A stretch of 64,000 nucleotides of DNA from Phycisphaerales bacterium (GTDB taxonomy: Bacteria; Planctomycetota; Phycisphaerae; Phycisphaerales; UBA1924): NCBI GenBank assembly GCA_020847535.1, contig JADLBU010000063.1, positions 1 through 64,000 on the forward strand. The letters are read 5' to 3'. The translations under genes were made by a program, and so were the position numbers. Each line of letters begins with the position of its first letter. Within the stretch, counting starts at the first letter, position 1. Shown piece after piece: positions 53,865-62,554 of the stretch. The notes below the pieces were generated by a model, which made no database searches, was not told where the DNA came from, and was given only the letters and a program-made list of their open reading frames with translations.

Positions 53865-56030
53865 ATGGTGACGGCACAACGAAACCCTGATCAACCCGAC
53901 CTCCTGAGCAAAGCGGGCCTTGATCGTTCCGCGATGATCACCGCGCTGGCGAGCGCAGCACGCTGCGCTGATCCCGTCGAACAGCCGGCCTTGATCGAGG
54001 CGATGGCACAGCTGTTCATAGCGCCGCCCCGCCTGCGCGAGACGTTGTATGCACGGCTGCTCTCGATGACACGCCGGTTTGGCCTCGCTCGCGATCCGAT
54101 GCGGCAGGATGCGCTCGCGGCGATCCTCGGGGTGTGGGATCTGATTCCCGCCGACTATCGCCGCGTCATGTTTTCCGCCGTGAACGGGGACCTGGAAACC
54201 GCGATCCGGCAAACGGCGACTGCGGGTGATCCGGAGGCTCGGCGAGCGTGTATCGCCGCCCTGCGCGACCTCGGCACCGTCGATGCGATCGCAGCGCTGA
54301 CGCCGCTCCTGGTCGATGACGAGCCCCGGGTCGCGGGCGCTGCCGACAAGGCGTTCATCACCCTCATTGAGCGATTGACCCTGGCCGACGAACCGGCCAT
54401 CGGGCTTGCGGACATGACCATGCTGGGCCAGATCGTGCTGACGGCGATCCAGGCGACGGCCGAACATCGTTGTCGAGGTCCGGTGGTGGGGGCGATGATC
54501 CTGCTGGATCCGACACGACTATCCCCGGCCTCCGCAGAACGGATCCATCCGCTCGCCAATTGGCTCGCAAGCGCGGGTGCCCAGGCGGAGCCGCTGCGAG
54601 CAGCCCTTCGCGGCTCTCGCCACCCGATCGCTCGCCGACGAGCGTGGCAGTGGATGTCACGTCAGAATCTCGCCTCGGCATGCATCGACCGCCTGGCGCG
54701 GACTCACGAGCCGCATGAGCACGAGGTGGTCTTGACGGCGATGCACCTGGCGGCGAACCCGCGACGAGCCGCCGCGGCCCGCGACATCGCACGCCGAGCG
54801 GGCTTCACGACGACTTCCGATCGGATCGCTGGCGGAGAGGTCGCAGCAAGCAGCCCCGGCATCCCGCCGCGCTCGGCGATCCCGCAACTCGCAGAAATCC
54901 CCGACCTGCCGCCCCGCGCCAAGTGGGGCCTGATGAGATGGATTGAAGTCATCGATGCCCCGCTTCGCATACGGCGAGCCGTGCTCGATCCGCTCCTGTC
55001 CGATCCCATGCCGGGAGTCCGGCTCGGGGCAGCCAGGTCAGCGCACGCCGAGGATCTCGCGGACTACTGCTTCGATGAGGATGCCGCGGTCGCGCGGACG
55101 GCGAGCCTGCGATGGTCCCGGGTCGGCATGCGGCACAAGACGCACCGGGCCGGTGATCAGAGTCATCGCCGGCTGCTTGAGCGGCTCGCTCGCTCTCCTC
55201 ATGCATATGTCCGCCGGATCGCTAAGGATGATCTGGATGCGATTTCCGGTCTCAGCTATTCCGAGCCCGCCCTGGGCGCGGGCGGAATACCGGTGACCGT
55301 GAACGCCGCGGCGCTGGGCGATCCGGCGGCACTCATCCCAGCACTCGAGCAGGACTTGATGTTCCCGGAAATCGACCGAGCCAGGCACGCGGTGGGCCTT
55401 GTTCGCCGATTGGGCCTCACACGCCAGATGCAGAGTGTGCTCTCCGCCATCTTTAAGAAGACCCGGGCCGAAGCTCGAGGTGAACAGCAAGAGCCCGATC
55501 GGCTCGCGGCGACAGTGGTTGCGGCGCTCGCCGACACCCCCGCCGCGGATCGCACTGCCGAGTGCGCAGGTGTGCTGTCGGCGGCGATCGCCGATCACGA
55601 TGATCGCGTTCGTGCCAATGCTGTGGATGGCCTCGCCCGCGAGGCACGCCGAGGTTCTGCCGCATCCCCCCTTCTCGTCGAACTCAAGAACGATCCGCAT
55701 CATCGCGTCCGCGCCAACGCCCTTCGCGGCCTGATCTGGAGCGAAGGCGCATCCTCCGCCCACGAGCCCGGCACCGAACTGGTTGCGGGAATGCTCGGGG
55801 ATCACCGGCCGCTGCACCGGCTCGCGGGCGTGTGGCTGTGCGAGCGTTGGGCAATGGGCCGGGCGTGCAGCGCCGAAGATCTGCGGCAAGCCCGCGAACG
55901 CCTGAGGGATCTGGCCGAACACGACCTGGATCCACGAGTGATCGCCCGGGCATCACGAACCGCCAGAAGGATCGCAGTGCTCAACTCCGCGGAAGACATG
56001 CAAGCCGCCGCTGCAGGAGCCGAGGCATGA
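53865..56030 (+). CDS. HEAT-repeat protein, unknown function
   Basis: 721 residues made of helical repeats of about 30-35 residues, for example ARRACIAALRDLGTVDAIAAL with LLVDDEPRVAGAADKAFITL, and a run near the end (DDRVRANAVDGLAREARRG, DPHHRVRANALRGLIWSEG). No transmembrane segment or catalytic motif. Such proteins serve as docking scaffolds. The stop overlaps the next ATG as ATGA, so it is translated together with a membrane protein. The ATG at 53865 has AAGG four bases upstream, a poor site. Confidence 0.75.
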   Translation: MVTAQRNPDQPDLLSKAGLDRSAMITALASAARCADPVEQPALIEAMAQLFIAPPRLRETLYARLLSMTRRFGLARDPMRQDALAAILGVWDLIPADYRRVMFSAVNGDLETAIRQTATAGDPEARRACIAALRDLGTVDAIAALTPLLVDDEPRVAGAADKAFITLIERLTLADEPAIGLADMTMLGQIVLTAIQATAEHRCRGPVVGAMILLDPTRLSPASAERIHPLANWLASAGAQAEPLRAALRGSRHPIARRRAWQWMSRQNLASACIDRLARTHEPHEHEVVLTAMHLAANPRRAAAARDIARRAGFTTTSDRIAGGEVAASSPGIPPRSAIPQLAEIPDLPPRAKWGLMRWIEVIDAPLRIRRAVLDPLLSDPMPGVRLGAARSAHAEDLADYCFDEDAAVARTASLRWSRVGMRHKTHRAGDQSHRRLLERLARSPHAYVRRIAKDDLDAISGLSYSEPALGAGGIPVTVNAAALGDPAALIPALEQDLMFPEIDRARHAVGLVRRLGLTRQMQSVLSAIFKKTRAEARGEQQEPDRLAATVVAALADTPAADRTAECAGVLSAAIADHDDRVRANAVDGLAREARRGSAASPLLVELKNDPHHRVRANALRGLIWSEGASSAHEPGTELVAGMLGDHRPLHRLAGVWLCERWAMGRACSAEDLRQARERLRDLAEHDLDPRVIARASRTARRIAVLNSAEDMQAAAAGAEA

Positions 56031-56530
56031 TCTGGCTGTATGAACTCGCAACTGCGATCTCGGCCATTAAATCCAGGCCGGTAAAGCTGATCGTTCCCGC
56101 CAGTGCCGAGGCATCGCAGGCCTGGTGGTACCTGGCGATCGTTCTGGCCGCCCTTGCCGTGCTTCTTTTCGCCGCCAGCCTGCTTGCACTTTGGCTGGGT
56201 AGGCGAACCAAGCATCTCGCCATCGACCCGCTCGACCGCGCGGCAACCGGCCTGTGCATAGCGGCCGGCCTCAATAGCTCCCAGCGAAAGACGCTCGACA
56301 CACTCGCCGCCGCCCTTGGACCGCACGCGAGCCCTGCCGCACTGATCCTCAGCCGCACCGCCCTTCGCCGAGCGGTCGCAGCCGCGCTGGAGGCCAAGCC
56401 CGATCCATCGCAGACGCGGGAGATCCAGAAGCTCATCCAGCGCCTCGTCAGCGACTTTGACGATTCACAGACCGCTGCCCCAAAGATTCCGCCAGCAAAG
56501 CGCAGCCGCGCCTTCGCACGCTCAGCCTGA
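56027..56530 (+). CDS. Single-helix membrane protein coupled to the HEAT-repeat gene
   Basis: 167 residues. A hydrophobic helix (WWYLAIVLAALAVLLFAASL, about 33-55) is followed by a basic cytosolic part with helical text (LCIAAGLNSSQRKTLDTLAA, TREIQKLIQRLVSDFD). It overlaps the HEAT gene by four bases, so the HEAT protein is probably recruited to the membrane by this partner. No family is recognised. The 3' end overlaps the convergent lipase-like gene by nine bases. Confidence 0.6.
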   Translation: MIWLYELATAISAIKSRPVKLIVPASAEASQAWWYLAIVLAALAVLLFAASLLALWLGRRTKHLAIDPLDRAATGLCIAAGLNSSQRKTLDTLAAALGPHASPAALILSRTALRRAVAAALEAKPDPSQTREIQKLIQRLVSDFDDSQTAAPKIPPAKRSRAFARSA

Positions 56531-57271
56531 TGGCTCGCACGGCAGCCCCTCTTCACCCCGAAGCCGGCACGCAAGCTCCACGATGATCGCGGGATGCTGA
56601 TGCACCGTGAAGTGGCTCATCAGCGCGCTGATGGGCCCGCGCGGCCGGACGCATCGCAGCGAGTGACCTTCCAAGGACGTATTCCAGGTTCCCACCCACC
56701 AGTCCCGCCGCTGCACATAGCACACGATCTCCCCGGGCCGGCTGGTCGCATCGCTTTGGGCTGCATCCAGGCTCATCAGTGTCCCGGAACCCGCCTGCAT
56801 CGCCGCCGCGGCCCGATCCGGCCGAAACCACCGGGCCAGCCGTGCCCCGCGATGTGGAGTCGCCAGCGTGAACAGCCGCTCGATCGCGATTTGTCGCCCA
56901 CCCAGTGAGCCGCTGGCGAGCAGGCGAGCTACCAGCCCTCCCATGGAAATCGCAACCACATCGACCGGTTGATCCCCATCCATGCCGCGATGCTCAAGCC
57001 ATTCCACGATCTGATCCCGCGCCGCGCGACCCGCGCGCTCGACATCGCCGATCAGCGGGTACGAGATCCGCAGAAAATCGTCGCGGTTGCCGCTCGTCAG
57101 CGATGCCAGGCGTCCGGCGAGCATCCAGGTCATCAATTTGGGGGAGCGCCAGCCGCCCAGCACAACCACCGGACGCTGCAGCGAGACCGGCGTAGAACGC
57201 ATTCTCCGGCGATGCCCGGCGATCAGCCCCGCATCCTGCTTGAGATGGATCGCCTCCGGCCGTTCCTCCAT
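56522..57271 (-). CDS. Lipase-like alpha/beta hydrolase
   Basis: 249 residues if the ATG at 57271 is used; a TTG at 57316 and an ATG at 57202 are also in frame and none has a convincing ribosome site. The core begins RPVVVLGGWRSPKLMTWMLA, a nucleophile elbow VVAISMGGLVARLL follows (Ser, with Ala in the first small position), then LFTLATPHRGA and a late HQHP histidine candidate. This is the layout of LipA/PGAP1-like hydrolases. No signal peptide. Substrate unknown. Confidence 0.65.
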   Translation of the reverse strand: MEERPEAIHLKQDAGLIAGHRRRMRSTPVSLQRPVVVLGGWRSPKLMTWMLAGRLASLTSGNRDDFLRISYPLIGDVERAGRAARDQIVEWLEHRGMDGDQPVDVVAISMGGLVARLLASGSLGGRQIAIERLFTLATPHRGARLARWFRPDRAAAAMQAGSGTLMSLDAAQSDATSRPGEIVCYVQRRDWWVGTWNTSLEGHSLRCVRPRGPISALMSHFTVHQHPAIIVELACRLRGEEGLPCEPSG

Positions 57272-57324
57272 GGCGGAGCGTACGAGGCCCACGGCGAAGG
57301 GGACATGGCGCTCCAAAAACGCGA

Positions 57325-57353
57325 CCGGCGCTGCCCTCTACAGGCAGCGCCGG
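57325..57353. other. Perfect 11-base stem-loop upstream of the lipase-like gene
   Basis: CCGGCGCTGCC (57325-57335) pairs with GGCAGCGCCGG (57343-57353) around a 7-base loop. It lies in the 370-base gap between divergent genes (lipase-like and a lipoprotein), so it is not placed as a terminator. It may be a structural repeat or an mRNA leader element. No other feature is recognised in that gap. Confidence 0.4.
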
Positions 57354-57643
57354 CGTCCCTACCTCCAGTTCTGGTCTCCCGCCTCCTGCGGGGTTATCGC
57401 CATTCGCATCAGTGCGTCCGGCGGACGGGTTCGAAGCGGCGCAGCGGGTGGGAATGCGCATGCGTTCAACGGATGAACGCATCTGAAGCCCAGCGCTCAC
57501 GCCTCAAGCGACGGTTTTATCCGCGATCAATCCAGACACTTGGGGCCGGCTTCATGCCGCCTTCACCCGATGCTCACCGCGGGTGATCGAGAACTGCTTG
57601 ACCGGTGCCCCAACGGCCCGGGCTTACACCCACGGAGTCAGTC

Positions 57644-57931
57644 ATGAACCGCAAGATCTTCAGCACGTGCGCCTTGGCCGGCCTGCTGCCGTTCTCGTTG
57701 CTCGCCTGCGAAGACCGCAACGGCACATCGTCGTCGGCACCGCCCAATCCTGCCCCCAAGGCCGACAACACCGCCAACGTGCTGCTGGCGGTTCACGTCG
57801 AGAACGGCGATGAGACCGATCGCGCCAAGAAGATCTTCGAAGAACTGGGTGCTGAAGACATCCACGCCGCCGCCGAGGCGACGGCCGAGGTCAAGGTGCC
57901 GTCCAATGCGGCCAGGCGTACAACCGTGTGA
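57644..57931 (+). CDS. Small lipoprotein, unknown function
   Basis: 95 residues; GGAG six bases before the ATG. Signal segment ACALAGLLPFSLLAC with lipid cysteine at about residue 22, then a disordered linker. A compact part (NVLLAVHVENGDETDRAKKI, EELGAEDIHAAAEATAEV) resembles a small ferredoxin-like or ACT-like fold. No family is recognised. It stands alone between a divergent hydrolase and a convergent recombinase. Confidence 0.6.
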   Translation: MNRKIFSTCALAGLLPFSLLACEDRNGTSSSAPPNPAPKADNTANVLLAVHVENGDETDRAKKIFEELGAEDIHAAAEATAEVKVPSNAARRTTV

Positions 57932-58019
57932 CATCCTCAAGCAGGTCGTCGAATAGCCCGGGAATGCTCTCTCCCGAGCCGCCCGGGCATTGTCTGTGAT
58001 CTTCACATCCTGCAATAGA

Positions 58020-58071
58020 CAAAAGACCCGGATAAGCCCAGCCGCGTATCGCGACCGGGTGAATCCGGGTC
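58020..58071 (-). terminator. Terminator of the Xer recombinase operon
   Basis: On the minus strand, 27 bases after the recombinase stop, GACCCGGAT (58063-58071) pairs with ATCCGGGTC (58025-58033) and is followed by TTTT. The loop is long (29 bases) and can fold internally. Downstream position plus T-run supports a rho-independent terminator. Confidence 0.55.
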
Positions 58072-58097
58072 ATTTGCAATCGGATCGGCTCTGGGAT

Positions 58098-59162
58098 TCA
58101 GCTCGCCTGGGCACGCGGGTGGGCGCGGTTGTACGCCTCCTGCATGCGGTGCGTCGTGAGGTGCGTGTAGACCTGCGTGGTGCTGAGTGACTGGTGGCCC
58201 AGCAGTTCCTGCACGCTGCGCAGGTCGGCGCCGTTGTCCAGGAGGTGGGTCGCGAAGCTGTGACGCAGCGTGTGGGGGCTGATCGTCGGATCGAGCCCGA
58301 CCTGCTTGAGGTACTTGTCTAGCTTGCGGCGAACCGAGCGGGAGCTCAGACGCCCGCCGTGCTTGTTCAGGAACAGCGGCTTGATGCGGGAGCTCTCGGA
58401 CCAGTAGGTGCTGTACTTGGCATCGGCGAGCACCATGTCCATGTATCGCCGGATCGCCTCGATCGCGTGGCTGCCCAGCGGGACGACCCGCTCCTTCTTG
58501 CCCTTGCCGCGGACGCGCAGGCACTCGTTGGCGATGTCCAGCTCGTCGTAGTTCAGCCCGATCAGCTCGCTGACGCGGATGCCCGTCGAGTAGAGCGTCT
58601 CGAGCATCGCGCGGTCTCGTCGCCCAAGGACATCAGAATCGGTGGGGGCGGCGAGCAGCTGCTCGACCTGCTCGATCGTGATCGCCTTGGGGAGCCTCTT
58701 GCCCTGGCGGGGCGTGCGGATGAGCGTCATCGGGTTGCTGTGGGCGATCCCGCGGCGATCGGCCCACTTGAAGAACGACCGCAGGGTCGCGATCTTGCGG
58801 GCCATGGTCGCCGCGGAGTAGTGCTGCTCGTTCAGGTGGGCCAGGAAGCCGCGGACGACATCGGCGCCCGCGCTGCAGATGATCGCGGTCACCGTTCCCT
58901 GCTTGTCGGTGGAGATGGTCGCCAGCACATCCGAGGTCTCGGCGACCGGACCGCTGGTGCCGGGTGCGTGCGCTGGATGGTCGGATCGGTCCTGGAGGCA
59001 ATCGGCCTCGCGCTTCTCATCGACGGAGATGTTGAAGCCCTGAGCCAGGTACTCGACGAACTGCCGCAGGTCCGCTCCGTAGCAGCGGGCGGTGTAGGGG
59101 CTGAAGTGCCGCTCATCGGCGAGGTACTTCTGGAACGCGGCGGTGATGGGGAGAATCGACAT
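58098..59162 (-). CDS. XerC/XerD-type tyrosine recombinase with an N-terminal insertion
   Basis: 354 residues; typical XerC/D are about 300. The N-terminal SAM-like domain (FQKYLADERHFSPYTARCYG) is interrupted by about 50 extra residues (44-98, acidic and Thr/Ser-rich). The catalytic set is complete: R196 (TGIRVSEL), K220 (RGKGKKERVVPLG), H297 and R300 (SPHTLRHSFATHLL), H323 (ELLGHQSLSTTQ) and nucleophile Y332. It probably resolves chromosome dimers; no dif site was recognised nearby. The genes upstream on the same strand are close (11 and 56 bases). Confidence 0.88.
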   Translation of the reverse strand: MSILPITAAFQKYLADERHFSPYTARCYGADLRQFVEYLAQGFNISVDEKREADCLQDRSDHPAHAPGTSGPVAETSDVLATISTDKQGTVTAIICSAGADVVRGFLAHLNEQHYSAATMARKIATLRSFFKWADRRGIAHSNPMTLIRTPRQGKRLPKAITIEQVEQLLAAPTDSDVLGRRDRAMLETLYSTGIRVSELIGLNYDELDIANECLRVRGKGKKERVVPLGSHAIEAIRRYMDMVLADAKYSTYWSESSRIKPLFLNKHGGRLSSRSVRRKLDKYLKQVGLDPTISPHTLRHSFATHLLDNGADLRSVQELLGHQSLSTTQVYTHLTTHRMQEAYNRAHPRAQAS

Positions 59163-59173
59163 CGACCAGTCTC

Positions 59174-59518
59174 CTAAGCGGCCTGACGTACGGGCGCCGG
59201 GCTGGATTCCAGCGCCGCGGCGATGTGCTCTGAAATGGAACGGAACTTCGATTGTGCGGTGTCCAGGATCTGTGCGGCGAGCATGGTCGCCTCGAAGTAA
59301 TCGAGGGCGAACGGCCCGCCGGCATCGACGTGGTCCATGACGGCCAGGGCGGCGGCGAACTCGCGGCCTTCCTCGAACTCGATGCGCCAGCTCTGGCGAC
59401 CCCTGGTCATCCACGCGACGCGGATCTTGCCACCCTGGGCCCCGGCGCTGTTCTTGTCGCGCCGCGCCGCGTGGGCGGTGATCGTGATCGGTCGTGGATT
59501 ACTCTGACGGCGTGCCAT
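59174..59518 (-). CDS. Conserved-looking small protein of unknown function
   Basis: 114 residues from the ATG at 59518. A basic N-terminus (MARRQSNPRPITITAHAARR) is followed by KIRVAWMTRGRQSWRIEFEE and a helical C-terminus (ALDYFEATMLAAQILDTAQS). It lies 11 bases before the Xer gene and is probably co-transcribed. The basic start would suit nucleic-acid binding, but this is only composition. Confidence 0.5.
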   Translation of the reverse strand: MARRQSNPRPITITAHAARRDKNSAGAQGGKIRVAWMTRGRQSWRIEFEEGREFAAALAVMDHVDAGGPFALDYFEATMLAAQILDTAQSKFRSISEHIAAALESSPAPVRQAA

Positions 59519-59574
59519 GGTCGTGAGTCCCGGTCTTTCCTTCACCGGGCGTTGGCCGACTGGCCAGACCCGGC

Positions 59575-60378
59575 TTACTTGGTTTCCGCAGCGGCGGACG
59601 GGGGCGTCAGCCCCAGCCGCATCCACTCCTGGTGGATCAACTGCCCCAGCGCGTGGTGCGCTGCGAATTCCGTGTACAAGTCCATGCTCGCGACATACCG
59701 CTTCCATCCCAGCGAAGAGGCCGGATCGCTCCGTCCGTGGGCGTAATCCTGAACATCCTGGAGCACCTGGTGGTTCTTGCCGTCGAGGTGATCGGAGATC
59801 ACCGAGAGGGGCTTTTGTGCGAAGTTGCTCGGGCCCGCGGCGGGCGTTTCGGTGGTCTTGGAGGCAAGGGCCTTGGCGTCAAGCTCGGTCGTACCCGCGG
59901 TGCTCATCGCCCCGGGTCGCCCGAAGAGTGCCAGCGAGATGCCGAAGATCGGCTGGTAGGGCTCGTAGGCGGTGATCGACCCCACCAGGATTCCATCGGC
60001 GCCCATCGCTTTGGCGAGCGCCTGGGCATCAGCGGGCGTCCGGATCGAGGTCATGTCGAGCGCACGCATCGTTTCCATCGTGCGGTTGAGCGGCAGGCAT
60101 CGCAGCCCCCGTGTCTCGGCGACCGCGGCGACCACCTTGTCGCTGATCGCCAGCGGATCGGCGAGCGTCGTGCCCGATTCGTTCCTGAGCGGAGTAACCG
60201 CCCAGAGCATCGTCTGGCTCTCGGTGCCATAAGGGGCCAGCAGCGCCCCGGGTGGTGTAAGCCGTGCGGGCCGGCTCCATTGGCAGGCTGTCAGCATCCC
60301 GTATCCCGTGAAGGTCAGGGCCAGGACAACCATCCGCCGGGCGAAGCGTCCCGCGAACATGGACTGTGTACTTGTCAT
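59575..60378 (-). CDS. Lipoprotein, unknown function (CsgG/GNA1162-like layout possible)
   Basis: 267 residues; AGGA lies five bases before the ATG at 60378. A signal segment (MVVLALTFTGYGMLTAC) carries the lipid cysteine near residue 31. The body has LWAVTPLRNESGTTLADPL, VVAAVAETRGLRCLPLNRTM, AKAMGADGILVGSITAYEPY and a helical C-terminus. The strand-helix pattern AVxPLxNxSG...ADGILVGxI resembles periplasmic lipoproteins of the CsgG/LpoB/DUF799 superfamily. It follows the TolB-like gene by 137 bases. Confidence 0.6.
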   Translation of the reverse strand: MTSTQSMFAGRFARRMVVLALTFTGYGMLTACQWSRPARLTPPGALLAPYGTESQTMLWAVTPLRNESGTTLADPLAISDKVVAAVAETRGLRCLPLNRTMETMRALDMTSIRTPADAQALAKAMGADGILVGSITAYEPYQPIFGISLALFGRPGAMSTAGTTELDAKALASKTTETPAAGPSNFAQKPLSVISDHLDGKNHQVLQDVQDYAHGRSDPASSLGWKRYVASMDLYTEFAAHHALGQLIHQEWMRLGLTPPSAAAETK

Positions 60379-60514
60379 GGCGTCCTGCCTTTCCCGAGTC
60401 GCGCTCCACGCGACCCCGCGTTGCCTTTGCCCATCCGGTCCAAAGCCGGGCTGGGCGTTCTGAATTGCCCGGCTGCCTTTCCAAGCCGCCGGGCGGGGTG
60501 TTTCGTTCGGTCCG

Positions 60515-61966
60515 TCAGGGCTGCTGTTCTTCATCCCCCGCATCGGCGGTCCGGCTGGCGGGAGCTTCTTCATCTATTGCGTCCGGCTCCATGCGTTCGG
60601 AGCGGGGAGTAGGGGTCTTCTGGGTCTTGGTTGCCGAGGCGGTCTTGGCCGGCGCCTTGGCGGGTTTGTTCGTGGTCGGGATGACCGGAGATTGCACCCG
60701 CGGCGCCATCGAGGCGGTCGCGCCTGCCAGGCTCGTCTCGTCGATCGATGCCAGGCTCTGCGCCAGGTCGATCGACCAGATGTTCTCCGTCGCGTTGCGG
60801 TCGGAGACGAAGTACAGCCGGTTGCGCGGGCCCCACGCCGGTCGGATCGCCCGCAGATCACCGCCGGTGAGCTTGACCGAAGCCTCCGCTGTCACCGATG
60901 CGAGCCAGAGCTCGGCCGCGGGCGAAGGGCCGGCGGCTGCGTTGTCCACCGTTGGAACGGCCGAGTAGACGATGAACGCCCCATCGGGGCTCCAGGTCGG
61001 GTTGATGAGCGCCGAGGAGGAACTGCTGGCGATCAGGGTGGGGTTGGAAGACTGCGTGTCGGCATAGTCCACGGTCCAGATCGCAAAGGAGCGCTGCCCG
61101 CGTTCACGGCCAAGCTGGAAGACGATGCGATCCGAGCCCTCAGCGCCAGTGCCGGTCTTGGGGCACCAGCGGGGGAAGAGTCCGTAGCCGATGAACGTGC
61201 CGTTGCCGGACTTGGTGGCATCCGTAACCCACATCTCCCAGCGGCCGCTGGTCGGACCCATGCGGCTGAAGACAAGCTGCGTGCCGTCGGGAGACCACGA
61301 GGGGTGAAGCTCATCACTCTCATCGGCGGTGACCTGCACTGCCTTGCCGCCGGTGATGGGCATCACGTAGATGTCCCAGTTGCCGTTGCGGTTGCTCGCG
61401 AAGGCGACCTTGCCGCCATCGGGGCTGACATCAGGTGTGCCATCCTCGGCGGGGTCGTTGGTGAGCTGCGTGATCGTTCGGCCCGTAACGGTCTTGACAT
61501 AGAGGTCGGCCGTCGGGCGATGCTGCGTGCTGGCGAACACGATGCGGGAGCCATCCCGGGAGATCGCCGGGTCAAAGTCCGCACCCTCCTGGGCGAAGGT
61601 CACCTGCTGAAGGTTGAAGGTCGCGGTGATGTTGTTATCCCCGGGCTCCTGCCGAGCCTGCGGGTTGATCCAGGCATCCGTGCCCGCCGAATGGGCCATG
61701 GAGCCGATGGCGTTGGGCTGGGTGGTTGATCCGGGGGTACCCGCGGCTTGGGAGCCGGAGACCTGCTGACCATCGGCGGTCGTGGCGGCGGGCGGCGTTC
61801 CCTGGGCGGACTGTGAGCCGTGTGATGAGTCGGAGCTGAACATCCCGCAGCCAGCCAATCCCACAAGCGAGGCCAGGGTAACCCCGGCCGCAAGGGTGGA
61901 GGGGGTGCGGGAAGGCAGGTACTGGCCTGTGCCGGAGCGGACGAATTGGGCTTGCACGTTTGCCAC
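60515..61966 (-). CDS. TolB-like beta-propeller lipoprotein
   Basis: 483 residues. A signal segment ends in LASLVGLAGC, giving a lipid cysteine at about residue 40. After a disordered linker come PD40/TolB-type blades, e.g. FDPAISRDGSRIVFASTQHR, GTPDVSPDGGKVAFASNRNG, LHPSWSPDGTQLVFSRMG, INPTWSPDGAFIVYSA. The C-terminus is Lys/Pro/Thr-rich and acidic. In TolB the propeller binds Pal and the cell-division complex; here it is lipid-anchored, so its partners may differ. It heads the lipoprotein-Xer gene run. Confidence 0.8.
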   Translation of the reverse strand: MANVQAQFVRSGTGQYLPSRTPSTLAAGVTLASLVGLAGCGMFSSDSSHGSQSAQGTPPAATTADGQQVSGSQAAGTPGSTTQPNAIGSMAHSAGTDAWINPQARQEPGDNNITATFNLQQVTFAQEGADFDPAISRDGSRIVFASTQHRPTADLYVKTVTGRTITQLTNDPAEDGTPDVSPDGGKVAFASNRNGNWDIYVMPITGGKAVQVTADESDELHPSWSPDGTQLVFSRMGPTSGRWEMWVTDATKSGNGTFIGYGLFPRWCPKTGTGAEGSDRIVFQLGRERGQRSFAIWTVDYADTQSSNPTLIASSSSSALINPTWSPDGAFIVYSAVPTVDNAAAGPSPAAELWLASVTAEASVKLTGGDLRAIRPAWGPRNRLYFVSDRNATENIWSIDLAQSLASIDETSLAGATASMAPRVQSPVIPTTNKPAKAPAKTASATKTQKTPTPRSERMEPDAIDEEAPASRTADAGDEEQQP

Positions 61967-62120
61967 GGTTCGACCCTTATCGGACCATCCACGGGGTGAC
62001 CTTGAGCACGGTCAAACGTCTCCCCGTCCAAGTCCAGATCGGACTGTCGGGAATGAAAATGAAGTCCGCTAAGCAAGGTCCGGCCAAGTTCTCAGAACCC
62101 GGCCCGGACGCCCCGATTCC

Positions 62121-62159
62121 CCAAAAACGACCAGCGGGGGTTCCACCACGAACCCCCGC
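62121..62159 (-). terminator. Rho-independent terminator after the small minus-strand gene
   Basis: On the minus strand, about 40 bases after the gene ending at 62197, GCGGGGGTTC (62150-62159) pairs with GAACCCCCGC (62134-62143) through a 6-base loop; the sequence then runs to five T (62123-62127). A classical terminator form. Confidence 0.7.
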
Positions 62160-62196
62160 CGGCACATTGCAATCGGATTGGAGATGATTGCGTCGG

Positions 62197-62466
62197 TCAG
62201 TCGATCGGCTCGCGTGCGAGAATCCCTGGCGAATCGGCGGGCCTGATCCAGGGCATTGCGCTGCCGCGCGGTTGCTGCGCGGTCAGCAGGTGTTGCAGGT
62301 AGTTCCAAAGCATGCGGCGATCGAAGGTCTCAGCCAGCAGCCAGGAGGCGGTCGGATTGATCGCCAGGATATGGTCGAGAATCTGGGAACGTGACAATTC
62401 TCCCTCAGCGCCGGGATCGGCGAGCACGGACTCGAAGAGGCTGGGAGTGTCGAGTTCGGTGACCAT
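62197..62466 (-). CDS. Small protein, unknown function
   Basis: 89 residues from the ATG at 62466, with a weak site upstream (TGGTGA, seven bases). In-frame ATGs at 62481 and 62556 are possible; the last would overlap the start of the divergent gene. Text includes GELSRSQILDHILAINPTAS and FDRRMLWNYLQHLLTAQQPR, which is helical and without known domain. A good terminator follows. Unassigned. Confidence 0.5.
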   Translation of the reverse strand: MVTELDTPSLFESVLADPGAEGELSRSQILDHILAINPTASWLLAETFDRRMLWNYLQHLLTAQQPRGSAMPWIRPADSPGILAREPID

Positions 62467-62554
62467 GAGTGAGTTCACCATACGGGTGTGAGCCGAGGTA
62501 TCGGACTGCCGGGCGCTAGGCCATTGGAAAAAGCCGAGATGATCGTCGCATTGC

